In this document: positions 25,448-32,847 of the stretch, piece after piece
How the letters are laid out: every line of letters starts with the position of its first letter
How positions within the stretch are numbered: the stretch's first letter is position 1
From: Aquabacterium sp.
GTDB taxonomy: Bacteria > Pseudomonadota > Gammaproteobacteria > Burkholderiales > Burkholderiaceae_C
Length of the DNA: 32,847 nucleotides
NCBI RefSeq assembly: GCF_016234775.1
Contig: NZ_JACRAH010000028.1
Coordinates: 1-32,847 of the forward strand
Reading direction: 5' to 3'
The notes under the pieces: model-generated
What the model was told of the DNA's origin: nothing
The model's input: the letters and a program-made list of their open reading frames with translations, nothing else
Databases searched by the model: none
Translations under genes and position numbers: made by a program

Positions 25448-26185
25448 TCAAGCCCCACCATCCGGCACGAACACATAACCCACACCCCAGACGGTCTGGA
25501 TGTAGCGAGGTTGTGCCGGATCGGGCTCGATCATCTTGCGCAGACGCGAGATCTGCACGTCAAGGCTGCGGTCAAACGGTTCGAATTCGCGGCCACGTGC
25601 CAACTGAGCCAGCTTGTCGCGTGACAGGGGTTGGCGCGGGTGGCGCACCAGGGCCTTGAGCATCGAGAACTCGCCGGTGGTCAGGGAGATGGGCTCACCT
25701 TCCTTGCTCAGACGACGCAGGGCCAGGTCGAACTCGAAGGGGCCGAACTGAACGGTCTGAGCTTCCTTGGCCGGGGCGCCAGGGGCTTCCTGGGCCGGGC
25801 GGCGACGCAGCACGGCATGGATGCGGGCCAGCAACTCGCGAGGGTTGAACGGCTTGGGCAGGTAGTCGTCGGCGCCCACTTCCAGACCCACGATGCGGTC
25901 CACATCCTCGACTTTGGCGGTCAGCATGATGATGGGGGTGATGTCGTTGGCGGCGCGCAGGCGGCGGCAGATCGACAGGCCGTCTTCACCGGGCAGCATC
26001 AGGTCCAGCACGATCAGGTCGACCGTTTCACGCGTCAGCAGGCGGTTGAGCGCCTTGGCATCTTCGGCCAGCAGGACTTCGAAACCCTCCTGGCTCAGGT
26101 AGCGGCGCAGCAGATCGCGGATGCGCGCATCGTCATCGACCACGAGCACGCGGTCGGGACGCTGGTTGGGAGTCGTAGAGGTCAT
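25448..26185 (-). CDS. ompR: OmpR-family response regulator
   Basis: The 245-aa regulator has a receiver domain (VLVVDDDARIRDLL with the acidic pair, phosphorylated Asp61 in IVLDLMLPGEDG, and Lys in DDYLPKPFNPREL) and a winged-helix DNA-binding domain (FELDLALRRLSKEGEPI-type strand, LTTGEFSMLKALVRHPRQPLSRDKL, DVQISRLRKMIE, IQTVWGVGYVF). Its kinase partner is encoded 3 bp downstream. The ATG at 26185 has AGGA 8 bp upstream; a second ATG at 26203 would add six residues but lies inside a regulatory inverted repeat. In homologues it controls porins and envelope genes. Two GTTACA-type half-sites upstream suggest it binds its own control region. Confidence 0.92.
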   Translation of the reverse strand: MTSTTPNQRPDRVLVVDDDARIRDLLRRYLSQEGFEVLLAEDAKALNRLLTRETVDLIVLDLMLPGEDGLSICRRLRAANDITPIIMLTAKVEDVDRIVGLEVGADDYLPKPFNPRELLARIHAVLRRRPAQEAPGAPAKEAQTVQFGPFEFDLALRRLSKEGEPISLTTGEFSMLKALVRHPRQPLSRDKLAQLARGREFEPFDRSLDVQISRLRKMIEPDPAQPRYIQTVWGVGYVFVPDGGA

Positions 26186-26201
26186 CTCTGCATTCCTCGG
26201 C

Positions 26202-26272
26202 ATTTGTAACAGACGCGGATTGTGCGCAGTTTATGCGCACGAAAACCGGTGCGCTGACCAGCTGTTACAAAT
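26202..26272. promoter_or_regulatory. Symmetrical control region of ompR with GTTACA inverted repeats
   Basis: ATTTGTAACAG (26202-26212) and its exact complement CTGTTACAAAT (26262-26272) are separated by 49 bp. Inside lies a second perfect repeat, GTGCGCA (26222-26228) / TGCGCAC (26234-26240). GTTACA is the core of known OmpR half-sites, so these could be autoregulatory sites. The region sits between the divergent ompR and the SIMPL-domain gene. Confidence 0.55.
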
Positions 26273-26403
26273 ATTGCGACCGTATGAACACCTCGTCAAG
26301 CCCTTTGCATGCTGTGGATCTTTGTCGTCGGCGAGCCGTCGATGTGCGTTAAGTTGAGGTGCCCGCCATCTCGGCCGGGTGCCACTTAGAAAGAAGGTCA
26401 TTG

Positions 26404-27144
26404 ATGCGACAAGCGTTTTCGTCCCGTTCCGGTCTGTCCCGCACCTTGAGCGGATCCTTGCTGGCCAGTGCGCTGGCCATGGGTGCTTGCGCCGTGCATG
26501 CCGAGGCAGAAGCGCAGCAGAACGTGGTTCGTTTCTCCGCTGGTGTCACGCAGGAGGTCACGCAGGATCTGCTGATCGTCACCCTGCAGGCGACGCGAGA
26601 AGGCAGCCAGGCGGCTGACGTGCAGGCTGGCTTGAAGCAGGCGATGGAAGCGGCGCTGGCCGAGGCACGCAAGTCGGCGCACCCGCAAGGCATGGAGGTC
26701 CGCACAGGTACGTTTTCGGTGCAGCCCCGTTACAACAATTCGGGGCGCGTGAACGGTTGGCAAGGCTTTGCGCAACTGATCCTCGAAGGAACAGATGTGG
26801 CCCGCATCACCCAGACCACCGGGCGCATCAACCAGCTCAATGTGATCAACGTCAGTTATGGCCTGTCGCGCGCCTTGCGCGAGCAGTACGAGTCAACGCT
26901 GACCAGTCAGGCGATTGCCCGCTTCAAGACACGCGCCTCGCAGATCGCGACAGACTTTGGCATGAAGGGCTACACCCTGGGGGACGTGACGGTTTCGTCG
27001 ACCGACCCGGGCTTCGAGCCGCGTCCGTATCTGGCCAAGGCCATGGCCATGCGCGCCGAAATGGCGGATGCGCCGCTGCCCGTGGAGCCTGGGAAGGGTG
27101 TGCTGTCGGTGACCGTCAACGGTCAGGTCACGCTCAAGCCCTGA
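26404..27144 (+). CDS. SIMPL-domain (DUF541) periplasmic protein
   Basis: The 246-aa protein starts with a basic, hydrophobic signal peptide ending AVHA-EAEAQ, so it should be exported to the periplasm. The mature part is a SIMPL/DUF541 domain: VVRFSAGVTQEVTQDLLIVTLQATREG, cut here to QEVTQDLLIVTLQATREG, and later RYNNSGRVNGWQGFAQLILEG, then LSVTVNGQVTL at the C-terminus. Relatives are often oligomeric envelope proteins of unclear function, some linked to oxidative stress. The ATG at 26404 is preferred over an upstream in-frame ATG (26359) because AAGAAGG precedes it and the signal peptide then has normal length. It is divergent from ompR and converges on bpt. Confidence 0.85.
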   Translation: MRQAFSSRSGLSRTLSGSLLASALAMGACAVHAEAEAQQNVVRFSAGVTQEVTQDLLIVTLQATREGSQAADVQAGLKQAMEAALAEARKSAHPQGMEVRTGTFSVQPRYNNSGRVNGWQGFAQLILEGTDVARITQTTGRINQLNVINVSYGLSRALREQYESTLTSQAIARFKTRASQIATDFGMKGYTLGDVTVSSTDPGFEPRPYLAKAMAMRAEMADAPLPVEPGKGVLSVTVNGQVTLKP

Positions 27145-27152
27145 CGGGTTGA

Positions 27153-27193
27153 GGCAGGCTCAGAACGAACGGGCCTTGCTCGTTCAGCCTGCC
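27153..27193. terminator. Long hairpin between the SIMPL gene and bpt
   Basis: GGCAGGCT (27153-27160) pairs with AGCCTGCC (27186-27193), and GAACGA (27163-27168) with TCGTTC (27180-27185), giving a 14-bp stem with a two-base bulge. It lies after one gene and overlaps the bpt stop codon. No T-tract follows, so it is a likely but not certain bidirectional transcript end. Confidence 0.5.
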
Positions 27194-27942
27194 GCCGGGT
27201 AGCTGGTCTGGTCGCGCCACTGGCCGCCAACCAGCACCTGGTGCGGGAGGAACTGTGCCTTGTAGGCCATCTTCTGGCTCTCGGCAATCCAGTAGCCCAG
27301 GTAGAGATTGGCCAGCCCCAGGTCATGGGCCTGCTGGATCTGCCACATGATGTTGTACGTGCCGTAGCTCGTGTGGGGCTCGGGCTCGTAGAAGGTGTAG
27401 ACCGCTGACAATCCATCGTTGAGGATGTCCAGGATGGACACGATCTTCAGCTTGCCTTGCGTTTCACCGGGCAGGGGTGGCTCACGGAACTCCACGAGGC
27501 GGGAGTTCACACGGCTTTGCAGCAGGAACTGGGTGTACTGATCGACCGAGTCGTGGTCCATGCCGCCACCCTTGTGCCTGCCAGCCTGGTAGCGCAAATA
27601 CAGTTGGTAGTGTTCTGGTGTGAAGCACAGCCTCAGCACGCGCGCTTCCAGGTGCTGGTGAGCTTTCCAGGCGCGCTTCTGGCTGCGGCTGGGCTCGAAG
27701 CGCTCCACCGGTATGCGCAGGGGCACGCAGGCCCGGCAACCGTCGCAATAGGGCCGGTACGTGAACATGCCGCTGCGGCGAAAGCCGTTGCTGACCAGGC
27801 CGGAGTACACATCCGCATTGATCATGTGACTGGGCGTGGCCACCTGCGAGCGAGCGGCCTTGTTGTCAAGGTAGCTGCACGGGTAGGGTGCCGTTGCATA
27901 GAACTGCAAGGACGCCAGTGGAAGATCTTTGAGGTGCGTCAC
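27184..27942 (-). CDS. bpt: Aspartate/glutamate leucyltransferase Bpt
   Basis: The 252-aa product is a bacterial Ate1-like transferase that adds leucine from Leu-tRNA to proteins with N-terminal Asp or Glu, marking them for ClpS/ClpAP. Signature stretches are [40 protein letters not shown] with its cysteines, [18 protein letters not shown] and [22 protein letters not shown]. The GTG at 27942 is chosen because it gives the family's usual N-terminus (THLKDLPL) 7 bp after the aat stop; three ATGs at 27984-27990 would add about 15 residues and overlap aat. It is cotranscribed with aat, the other N-degron transferase. Confidence 0.92.
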   Translation of the reverse strand: MTHLKDLPLASLQFYATAPYPCSYLDNKAARSQVATPSHMINADVYSGLVSNGFRRSGMFTYRPYCDGCRACVPLRIPVERFEPSRSQKRAWKAHQHLEARVLRLCFTPEHYQLYLRYQAGRHKGGGMDHDSVDQYTQFLLQSRVNSRLVEFREPPLPGETQGKLKIVSILDILNDGLSAVYTFYEPEPHTSYGTYNIMWQIQQAHDLGLANLYLGYWIAESQKMAYKAQFLPHQVLVGGQWRDQTSYPAAG

Positions 27943-27949
27943 GGAGGTG

Positions 27950-28687
27950 TCAGGCGCTGCGCTCGAGGTGAGACCAGAAAGCATCATCATAGGCCCAAAC
28001 GGAGGGCGGATTTTGATCGACCACCCCCCGCAAATGGGACTCGAAATCACCTCGTGAAATAGCCCGTGCACCCAGGGTGGCGAGGTGGCTGGTTTGCTGC
28101 TGGCAGTCGATTAACGTGATGCCGTTTTCCCTGCAAAAACAAACCAGCGCAGCCAAGGCAATCTTGGAGGTATCCGTGCGCCAGGCGAACATGGATTCGC
28201 CGTAGAACATGCGGCCGATGCTGACGCCATACAGGCCGCCCACCAGTTCACCATCCACCCAGGTTTCAAAGGAGTGCACGCGCCCCTGCCGGTGCCACTG
28301 TCCGTAGACCTCGCGGATGCCTGGCACGATCCAGGTGCCGTCCTGGCCCTCTCTGGGCGTGCCCGCACACGCCAGCATCACCTCGTCAAAGGCGCCGTCG
28401 ATGCGGATCTCGCAACCTGGTGAGCGCAGGAACTTCGCGATGGTTTTGCGCAAGGATCGATGAAGCTTGAACTCGCTGACGGGCAGCACCATGCGTGGAT
28501 CGGTTGTCCACCACATGACGGGCTGGCCCTGACTGAACCAAGGGAAGATCCCGCGACGGTAGGCTGCCTCCAGCCGTTGTGGCGACAGATCTGCACCAGC
28601 AGCCAGCAGGCCGGGCGCGTCCGTTTCAGGGCCCAGCGCGGTGGCCGTGTCAGGGAAGGGGGTGTCGGGTTCCAGCCAGGGGATCAT
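27950..28687 (-). CDS. aat: Leucyl/phenylalanyl-tRNA-protein transferase Aat
   Basis: The 245-aa enzyme adds Leu or Phe to N-terminal Arg or Lys, making a primary N-degron. Family motifs are all present: [26 protein letters not shown], cut here to [16 protein letters not shown], then [60 protein letters not shown] and [17 protein letters not shown]. The length is normal and there is no frameshift. Together with bpt directly downstream, it extends N-degron tagging to basic as well as acidic N-termini. The ATG at 28687 is the only fitting start. Confidence 0.94.
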   Translation of the reverse strand: MIPWLEPDTPFPDTATALGPETDAPGLLAAGADLSPQRLEAAYRRGIFPWFSQGQPVMWWTTDPRMVLPVSEFKLHRSLRKTIAKFLRSPGCEIRIDGAFDEVMLACAGTPREGQDGTWIVPGIREVYGQWHRQGRVHSFETWVDGELVGGLYGVSIGRMFYGESMFAWRTDTSKIALAALVCFCRENGITLIDCQQQTSHLATLGARAISRGDFESHLRGVVDQNPPSVWAYDDAFWSHLERSA

Positions 28688-28730
28688 GTTGCCATGATAA
28701 GAAAGCGCGAGCGTGAAATCGTGCGGACAG

Positions 28731-28761
28731 AAAAAAAGCCCGATGGCGAACCATCGGGCTT
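28731..28761 (-). terminator. Strong intrinsic terminator downstream of the phasin gene
   Basis: AAGCCCGATGG (28736-28746) pairs perfectly with CCATCGGGCTT (28751-28761) around a four-base loop. On the minus strand seven T residues follow. The plus strand has no T-tract, so this ends transcripts coming from the phasin gene about 180 bp upstream, before they reach aat. Confidence 0.88.
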
Positions 28762-28937
28762 GAAAGGTACCTTAGAAAAGGTTCAGGAGGTACCGAGGAG
28801 ACAACCTTTCAGGGAGTGTCGCTTGTCCAGAGCGACATCTCTCAGATTCGGTTCCGGGGCCAAAGTTCAAGTTGACCGGGCTCACAAACCTGCAAAGTTT
28901 TGTAATCCCAATCGAACGGGCCCCTGACTGTCCGTTC
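28762..28937 (-). ncRNA. Structured phasin 3' UTR, candidate 3'-derived small RNA
   Basis: About 180 nt lie between the phasin stop and the terminator, with no gene on either strand. On the minus strand the RNA can form stems TGTCGCT/AGCGACA (28817-28837) and AAAGGTT/AACCTTT (28777-28783 with 28803-28809). The 19-nt loop of the second holds CTCCTC and CCTCCT, complements of the Shine-Dalgarno sequence. The palindrome AAGGTACCTT (28764-28773) and the terminator follow. Small RNAs with such loops are known in other proteobacteria; here it is a prediction only. Confidence 0.35.
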
Positions 28938-29492
28938 TCAGGCAGCCTTGCGCGACTTGGAAGTCGCAGCTTGCGTGGCCTTCACCGCGGTGTTGGTGAT
29001 GGCCTGGAAGTTGGCTTCAGCGACGTCAGCAGCTTGCTTGGCAGCCTTTTGCACGGAGTCGAAAGCGTTGTTGGCGGCGGCGACAGCCGACTTCACCAGC
29101 ACGACGGCGTTTTCAGAGCCGGCAGGTGCGTTCTTCACAGCGTTGTCCACCACGGAGGCGAACTTCTTCTGGGCTTCAGCCATTTGCGACTCGGCCAGCT
29201 TGCTCACTTCGGCGCTGGTGGACGAGGCGATGTCGTACAGATGACGGCTGTAAGCAGCGGCCTTTTCTGCGGAAGGTTGCAGCATGGCAGCTTGCAGAGC
29301 CAGCAGTTCCTGGGCATCCTTGACGGCCAGCACAGCCTTGGTGTGCTCAGCGGCTTCGTCCAGCGTGGCCTTGGCAACTTGCAGGTTCAGTTCCAGAACC
29401 TTTTCGACACCTTCGAAAGCCTTTTGGCCCAGGTCGAACAGGGTAGCGAGGTTGGCTTTCTGGGTGGCCAGCAGTTGTTCAGCGGTCAGCAT
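28938..29492 (-). CDS. phaP: Phasin family protein (PHA granule-associated)
   Basis: The 184-aa product is Ala-, Lys- and Gln-rich and predicted to be almost all helix. The phasin-domain start [20 protein letters not shown] and the repeated amphipathic helices ([40 protein letters not shown]) are typical of the betaproteobacterial PhaP family, which ends in an Ala/Lys-rich tail. Phasins coat polyhydroxyalkanoate granules and limit their size. The ATG at 29492 has GGAG 8 bp upstream; the longer open frame to 29699 is not supported. A strong promoter with TGC/GCA motifs precedes it. No PHA synthase is in the window. Confidence 0.92.
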   Translation of the reverse strand: MLTAEQLLATQKANLATLFDLGQKAFEGVEKVLELNLQVAKATLDEAAEHTKAVLAVKDAQELLALQAAMLQPSAEKAAAYSRHLYDIASSTSAEVSKLAESQMAEAQKKFASVVDNAVKNAPAGSENAVVLVKSAVAAANNAFDSVQKAAKQAADVAEANFQAITNTAVKATQAATSKSRKAA

Positions 29493-29552
29493 GACGATTC
29501 TCCGTACGTGTTGATGGGTTGAATTGCAGTTGGCTTGATGGTTCTGAAACCT

Positions 29553-29698
29553 TTGTTGCGCTGCAACATGATTCTCAGTATAGGCATCCGGAAAAACTTT
29601 GCAAGTACTTTTTGTGCGGTGCAGCAAAAGTGCCGCGCAAATGTCAAAAAATTTACTTTCTGATGGTTTGCTGCACTTGTCGGCAGCTTGTTGCACCA
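29553..29698. promoter_or_regulatory. TGC/GCA motif cluster around the phasin promoter (possible PhaR sites)
   Basis: Imperfect palindromes occur at 29553-29568 (TTGTTGCGCTGCAACA), 29611-29629 (TTTGTGCGGTGCAGCAAAA) and within 29667-29698 (TTTGCTGCAC and TTGTTGCACCA). TGC-rich sites of this type are bound by PhaR, the repressor of phasin genes that leaves DNA when granules form. The first overlaps the predicted start site and the second lies just upstream of the -35. The whole 304-bp stretch between phaP and ppa holds no gene. Confidence 0.5.
29577..29604 (-). promoter_or_regulatory. Sigma-70 promoter of the phasin gene
   Basis: On the minus strand TTGCAA (29599-29604) and TATACT (29577-29582) are separated by 16 bp. 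The start of transcription would be near 29570, giving a leader of about 78 nt. TGC/GCA-rich imperfect palindromes lie on both sides of this promoter. Confidence 0.6.
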
Positions 29699-29796
29699 CA
29701 GACGTCCATGAGCGTTCCTTCCGTGGTCAATAAGGTGCCGGCTTCGCCTACACTTGCCGACGCCCAAAATATTTACTCACTTGTGATCCATTCATC

Positions 29797-30330
29797 ATGA
29801 GCCTGCTCAACGTTCCTGCTGGCGCCAAGGCGCCTGACGTCTTCAACGTCATCATCGAAATCCCCGCCAACGCTGATCCGATCAAGTACGAGATCGACCA
29901 CGAAACCGGCGCCGTCTTCGTCGACCGTTTCATGGGTACAGCCATGCACTACCCCTGCAACTACGGCTACGTGCCTCAGACCATCGCTGCTGACGGTGAC
30001 CCCGTCGACGTGCTGGTCGTGACACCTTTCCCCCTGCAGCCTGGCGTGGTCATCCCTTGCCGTCCTCTGGGCATCCTGAAGATGGAAGACGAAGCTGGCG
30101 GCGACTCCAAGCTGGTGGCCGTGCCGACCGAAAAGATCTGTGCCATGTACAAGGACATCCAGAAGCTGGAAGACCTGCCTGTGCTGCTGGTGTCGCAGAT
30201 CAAGCACTTCTTCGAGCACTACAAGGATCTGGAGCCCGGCAAGTGGGTGAAGGTCACCGGCTGGGATGGCATCGATGCCGCCAAAGCTGAAGTGACCACC
30301 GGTCTGGCTGCTTTCGCCAAGCAACACTGA
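29797..30330 (+). CDS. ppa: Inorganic pyrophosphatase (family I)
   Basis: The 177-aa cytoplasmic enzyme hydrolyses pyrophosphate and so drives biosynthetic reactions. The family I signature is [10 protein letters not shown] with metal ligands D66, D68 and D71. Other conserved parts are [21 protein letters not shown], cut here to [15 protein letters not shown], and [31 protein letters not shown]. Length is the same as in other bacterial family I enzymes. The ATG at 29797 lacks an obvious ribosome binding site. It is divergent from phaP and followed by two hairpins, the second a terminator. Confidence 0.96.
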   Translation: MSLLNVPAGAKAPDVFNVIIEIPANADPIKYEIDHETGAVFVDRFMGTAMHYPCNYGYVPQTIAADGDPVDVLVVTPFPLQPGVVIPCRPLGILKMEDEAGGDSKLVAVPTEKICAMYKDIQKLEDLPVLLVSQIKHFFEHYKDLEPGKWVKVTGWDGIDAAKAEVTTGLAAFAKQH

Positions 30331-30342
30331 CCTGAAGATCGG

Positions 30343-30368
30343 GCAGGGCGCCTCGCGAGGTGCCCTGC
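30343..30368. terminator. First hairpin after ppa
   Basis: GCAGGGC (30343-30349) pairs with GCCCTGC (30362-30368), and CCTC (30351-30354) with GAGG (30357-30360) inside it. It has no T-tract and probably supports the stronger terminator that follows. Confidence 0.45.
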
Positions 30369-30376
30369 AAAGAAAG

Positions 30377-30406
30377 AAGCCGCCTGCGTGAGCAAGGCGG
30401 CTTTTT
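30377..30406 (+). terminator. Intrinsic terminator of ppa
   Basis: AAGCCGCCT (30377-30385) pairs perfectly with AGGCGGCTT (30395-30403) around a 9-nt loop, followed by a T-run on the plus strand (five T residues in all, 30402-30406). The minus strand also continues with T-rich sequence (TTCTTTCTTT), so it may serve the convergent aminotransferase gene too. Confidence 0.85.
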
Positions 30407-30443
30407 GTTTGGGTGCGTTCGAGCCTGTGGAGGGCCCGTTGAA

Positions 30444-31751
30444 TCAGGCAACGCGCTTGATCACCTTCTCCAGCGTCGATACGATCTGATCAATCTGGCT
30501 GTCGTTGATGATCAGTGGTGGCGAGATGGCGATGTTGTCGCCCGCGGCTCTCAGCAGCACGCCTTCTTCCCAGCAACCCAGGAAGACCTCAAAAGCCCGG
30601 CGGCCAGGTGCGGCACCCGCCCGTGGCGCGAACTCGATGGCGCCGACCATGCCGGTGTTGCGGATGTCCACGATGTTGGGCAGGCCCTTTAGGCTGTGTA
30701 CCGCCGCTTCCATCTTGGCGTGCATGGCCTGGCCGCGCGTGAGCAGGCCTTCCTCATCGTAGGTGTCCAGCGTGGCCAGGGCCGCGGCGCAGGCCATGGG
30801 GTGGCCGGAGTAGGTGTAGCCGTGTGGCAATTCGATGCCCGCTGGCGCTTGCATGAAGGTGTCGTGGATGCCTTGCTTCACGAACACCGCGCCCATCGGG
30901 ATCGTGCCATTGGTGATGCCCTTGGCGGCGGTGATCATGTCCGGCGTGACGCCATAGACCTGCGCGGCAAAGGGTGCGCCCAGGCGCCCGAAACCGGTGA
31001 TCACCTCGTCAAAAATCAGCAGGATGCCGTGCTTGTCGCAGATGTCGCGCAGGCGCTGCAGGTAGCCCTTCGGAGGCAGCAGCACACCGGTGGAGCCGGC
31101 CATGGGTTCCACGATCACGGCCGCGATGGTGGAGGCGTCGTGCAGGGCAACCAGACGCTCCAGGTCATCTGCCAGTTCGGCACCATGCTCCGGCTGGCCT
31201 TTGGTGAAGGCGTTGCGTGCCAGATCATGCGTGTGGCGCAGGTGATCCACGCCCGAGAGGCTGGAGCCGAACATCTTGCGGTTGGGACCCATGCCCCCGA
31301 GCGCCGTGCCCGCGAAGTTGACACCGTGGTAACCACGTTCACGACCGATCAGGCGCGTGCGATGCGACTCGCCGCGCAGGCGGTGGTAGGCCAGGGCGAT
31401 CTTCAGCGCCGTCTCGACCGATTCCGAGCCGGAGTTGGTGAAGAACACGCGATTGAGGCCTTCCGGCACGTACTTCTGCAGGCGGTCTGCGAGCTGGAAG
31501 GCCAGTGGATGGCCCATCTGGAAGGGCGGGGCGAAGTCCATTTCGCCGGCCTGGCGGGCGATGGCCTCCACGATGCGGGGGCGGCTGTGCCCTGCATTGA
31601 CGCACCACAGGCCGGCGGTGCCGTCCAGGATCTGGCGGCCTTCTGGCGTCCAGTAATGCATGTCCTTGGCCTTGCTCAGCAGGCGCGGCGCCTGTTTGAA
31701 GTCGCGGTTGGCCGTGAAGGGCATCCAGAAGGCGTCGAGGTTCAAGTCCAT
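30444..31751 (-). CDS. Omega-amino acid:pyruvate aminotransferase (class III, PLP)
   Basis: The 435-aa class III transaminase should move the amino group of beta-alanine or another omega-amino acid to pyruvate. Family features are the start AFWMPFTANRDFKQAPRLL, FTNSGSESVETALKIA (phosphate binding), GYHGVNFAGTALGGM, LLIFDEVITGFGRLG with Asp248, and ITAAKGITNG with the PLP-binding Lys277. This start and sequence resemble beta-alanine:pyruvate transaminases more than GABA or ornithine enzymes; substrate assignment is by family only. The ATG at 31751 is preceded by AGGAG at 7 bp; the open frame upstream to 31832 is not used. It converges on ppa and is divergent from aceA. Confidence 0.9.
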   Translation of the reverse strand: MDLNLDAFWMPFTANRDFKQAPRLLSKAKDMHYWTPEGRQILDGTAGLWCVNAGHSRPRIVEAIARQAGEMDFAPPFQMGHPLAFQLADRLQKYVPEGLNRVFFTNSGSESVETALKIALAYHRLRGESHRTRLIGRERGYHGVNFAGTALGGMGPNRKMFGSSLSGVDHLRHTHDLARNAFTKGQPEHGAELADDLERLVALHDASTIAAVIVEPMAGSTGVLLPPKGYLQRLRDICDKHGILLIFDEVITGFGRLGAPFAAQVYGVTPDMITAAKGITNGTIPMGAVFVKQGIHDTFMQAPAGIELPHGYTYSGHPMACAAALATLDTYDEEGLLTRGQAMHAKMEAAVHSLKGLPNIVDIRNTGMVGAIEFAPRAGAAPGRRAFEVFLGCWEEGVLLRAAGDNIAISPPLIINDSQIDQIVSTLEKVIKRVA

Positions 31752-31975
31752 GTTGTTCTCCTTGTCGAGGCTCGGTGCGGGCCTGCGGTCATGGCGCACC
31801 GCTGGCCTCAATGGCACCAACTTTGCTCGCAAAAAGTGACAAATCGGCTCCGGGCTAGCCCTCGCGCTGTTCGGGTGCGGGTCTCTGCCGTCGCGTTCGT
31901 GCGACTTTGTTGTCTTTTTGCGTCAATCAATTGCGCATTCCTTCGCGCACTCTTCCCCCGCGTATGAAGGGGCTG

Positions 31976-31998
31976 GTCTTATATAAGACATAAGTCTT
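31976..31998. promoter_or_regulatory. Three alternating GTCTT/AAGAC half-sites, operator of aceA
   Basis: GTCTTATATAAGAC (31976-31989) is a perfect 14-bp palindrome. A third half-site GTCTT (31994-31998) follows after ATAA, so the central AAGAC can pair with either neighbour in an inverted repeat. The last half-site runs into the -35 hexamer. This looks like a binding site for a dimeric regulator, probably of acetate or fatty-acid use. Confidence 0.65.
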
Positions 31999-32026
31999 TG
32001 CAAGCTGCCTCAAACCAACGTAGAAT
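31998..32026 (+). promoter_or_regulatory. Sigma-70 promoter of aceA
   Basis: TTGCAA (31998-32003) and TAGAAT (32021-32026) are 17 bp apart. Transcription would start near 32033, giving a leader of about 40 nt before the aceA ATG. The -35 overlaps the third operator half-site. Confidence 0.65.
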
Positions 32027-32071
32027 CGCGGGTTTTCAAGTACTCCCCTACCAACCCCCGGAGATCTCGTC

Positions 32072-32847
32072 ATGACGAAACTCACACGTGAACAGCAAAT
32101 CGCTGCCCTGGAAAAAGACTGGGCCGAAAACCCCCGCTGGAAGCTGGTCAAGCGCGGTTACTCCGCTGCTGACGTTGTGCGCCTGCGCGGCAGCCTGCAG
32201 CCTGAGTACACCCTGGCCAAGAACGGCGCTGAAAAGCTGTGGGAAAAGGTCAACGGCGGTGCCAAGAAGGGCTACGTGAACGCTTTCGGCGCCATCACCG
32301 CTGGTCAAGCCATGCAACAGGCCAAGGCCGGTCTGGAAGCTGTGTACCTGTCGGGCTGGCAAGTTGCTGCTGACGGCAACACCTCCGAAACCATGTACCC
32401 CGACCAGTCGCTGTACGCTTACGACTCCGTCCCCACGATGGTTCGTCGTATCAACAACACCTTCAAGCGCGCTGACGAAATTCAGTGGGGCCGTGGCATC
32501 AACCCAGGCGACGAAGGCTTCGTTGACTACTTCCTGCCTATCGTTGCTGACGCTGAAGCCGGTTTCGGTGGCGTTCTGAACGCTTTCGAACTGATGAAGA
32601 ACATGATCGCCGCAGGTGCTGCTGGCGTTCACTTCGAAGACCAGTTGGCCGCTGTGAAGAAGTGCGGCCACATGGGCGGCAAGGTGCTGGTTCCTACACG
32701 TGAAGCCATCGAGAAGCTGATCGCTGCTCGTTTCGCTGCTGACGTGATGGGCGTGCCCACCATCGTTCTGGCTCGTACCGACGCTGAAGCTGCCAACCTG
32801 CTGACCAGCGACTACGACGAAAACGACAAGCCTTTCCTGACTGGCGA
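32072..32847 (+). CDS. aceA: Isocitrate lyase AceA, N-terminal 258 residues (runs off window)
   Basis: The gene starts at ATG 32072 with GGAG 8 bp upstream and continues beyond the right edge. Isocitrate lyase splits isocitrate into succinate and glyoxylate, the first step of the glyoxylate shunt, needed for growth on acetate or fatty acids. Conserved parts are [71 protein letters not shown] and the catalytic signature [19 protein letters not shown] with Cys198. Codon choice is strongly biased, as in highly expressed genes. A three-half-site operator overlaps its promoter. Confidence 0.96.
   Translation, partial: MTKLTREQQIAALEKDWAENPRWKLVKRGYSAADVVRLRGSLQPEYTLAKNGAEKLWEKVNGGAKKGYVNAFGAITAGQAMQQAKAGLEAVYLSGWQVAADGNTSETMYPDQSLYAYDSVPTMVRRINNTFKRADEIQWGRGINPGDEGFVDYFLPIVADAEAGFGGVLNAFELMKNMIAAGAAGVHFEDQLAAVKKCGHMGGKVLVPTREAIEKLIAARFAADVMGVPTIVLARTDAEAANLLTSDYDENDKPFLTG

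Larger units (their letters stand above)
31752..32071. promoter_or_regulatory. Divergent intergenic region between the aminotransferase and aceA
   Basis: The 320 bp contain no gene. The right end holds the aceA promoter and operator described separately and the ribosome binding site GGAG at 32060-32063. I could not identify a convincing promoter for the aminotransferase gene in the left half. Confidence 0.5.

Noticed and set aside
28781..28800. Shine-Dalgarno-like AGGAGG and GAGGAG on the plus strand, suggesting a small gene
   Set aside because: No start codon with a usable frame follows at a suitable distance; the same bases make better sense as loop motifs of the minus-strand RNA.
29493..29699. 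N-terminal extension of the phasin by about 69 codons
   Set aside because: It covers the predicted promoter, and the ATG at 29492 has a good ribosome binding site and gives the family's usual start.

Overview
The window is GC-rich, gene-dense and clearly bacterial. Protein families and gene pairings point to a betaproteobacterium of the order Burkholderiales: a COG2509 flavoprotein, an RraA-type protein and serB together, the aat-bpt N-degron pair, a PHA phasin, an ompR/envZ pair, and aceA with a compact upstream operator. A lineage close to Aquabacterium, Ideonella or the Comamonadaceae is my inference, not something I could test. I see no tRNA, rRNA or CRISPR array.

Left part (1-11190): the outer end of an IS4-family insertion sequence (transposase N-terminus at 1-188, terminal inverted repeat ending near 265) abuts an extracellular-polysaccharide locus read on the minus strand. 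In transcription order the locus holds a membrane-anchored deacetylase-like protein, a GT2 glycosyltransferase, a Wzx-type flippase, an acyltransferase-3 protein, a Wzy/O-antigen-ligase-type polymerase, two GT4 glycosyltransferases and, after a 192-bp gap, a lipoprotein with a Gly/Pro-Ala linker and a right-handed beta-helix domain. The first seven genes are tightly packed, two pairs with ATGA overlaps, and look like one operon for making, acylating, flipping and polymerising a polysaccharide. No initiating phosphoglycosyltransferase and no Wza/Wzc export genes are in the window.

Middle part (11191-24115): housekeeping genes follow: rraA, serB, tfoX, a COG2509 flavoprotein, a TPR-methyltransferase, mfd, ispD and ispF. 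The isoprenoid genes ispD and ispF, often adjacent in bacteria, are separated here by a minus-strand block. That block holds a putative toxin-antitoxin pair (Phd/YefM-like antitoxin and zeta-like kinase) with its own strong promoter and operator-like repeats, and an ammonium transporter with a near-consensus sigma-54 promoter and an NtrC-like upstream site.

Right part (24116-32847): ompR-envZ with a symmetrical GTTACA-containing control region, a SIMPL-domain periplasmic protein, bpt-aat, a phasin gene whose structured 3' region could give rise to a small RNA with anti-Shine-Dalgarno loops, ppa, an omega-amino-acid:pyruvate aminotransferase, and the start of aceA (isocitrate lyase). Phasin and isocitrate lyase fit an organism that stores polyhydroxyalkanoate and grows on acetate or fatty acids. 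The most interesting candidates are the phasin 3'-UTR RNA, the Phd-zeta module inserted between ispD and ispF, the nitrogen-control promoter of amt, the ompR control region and the aceA operator.
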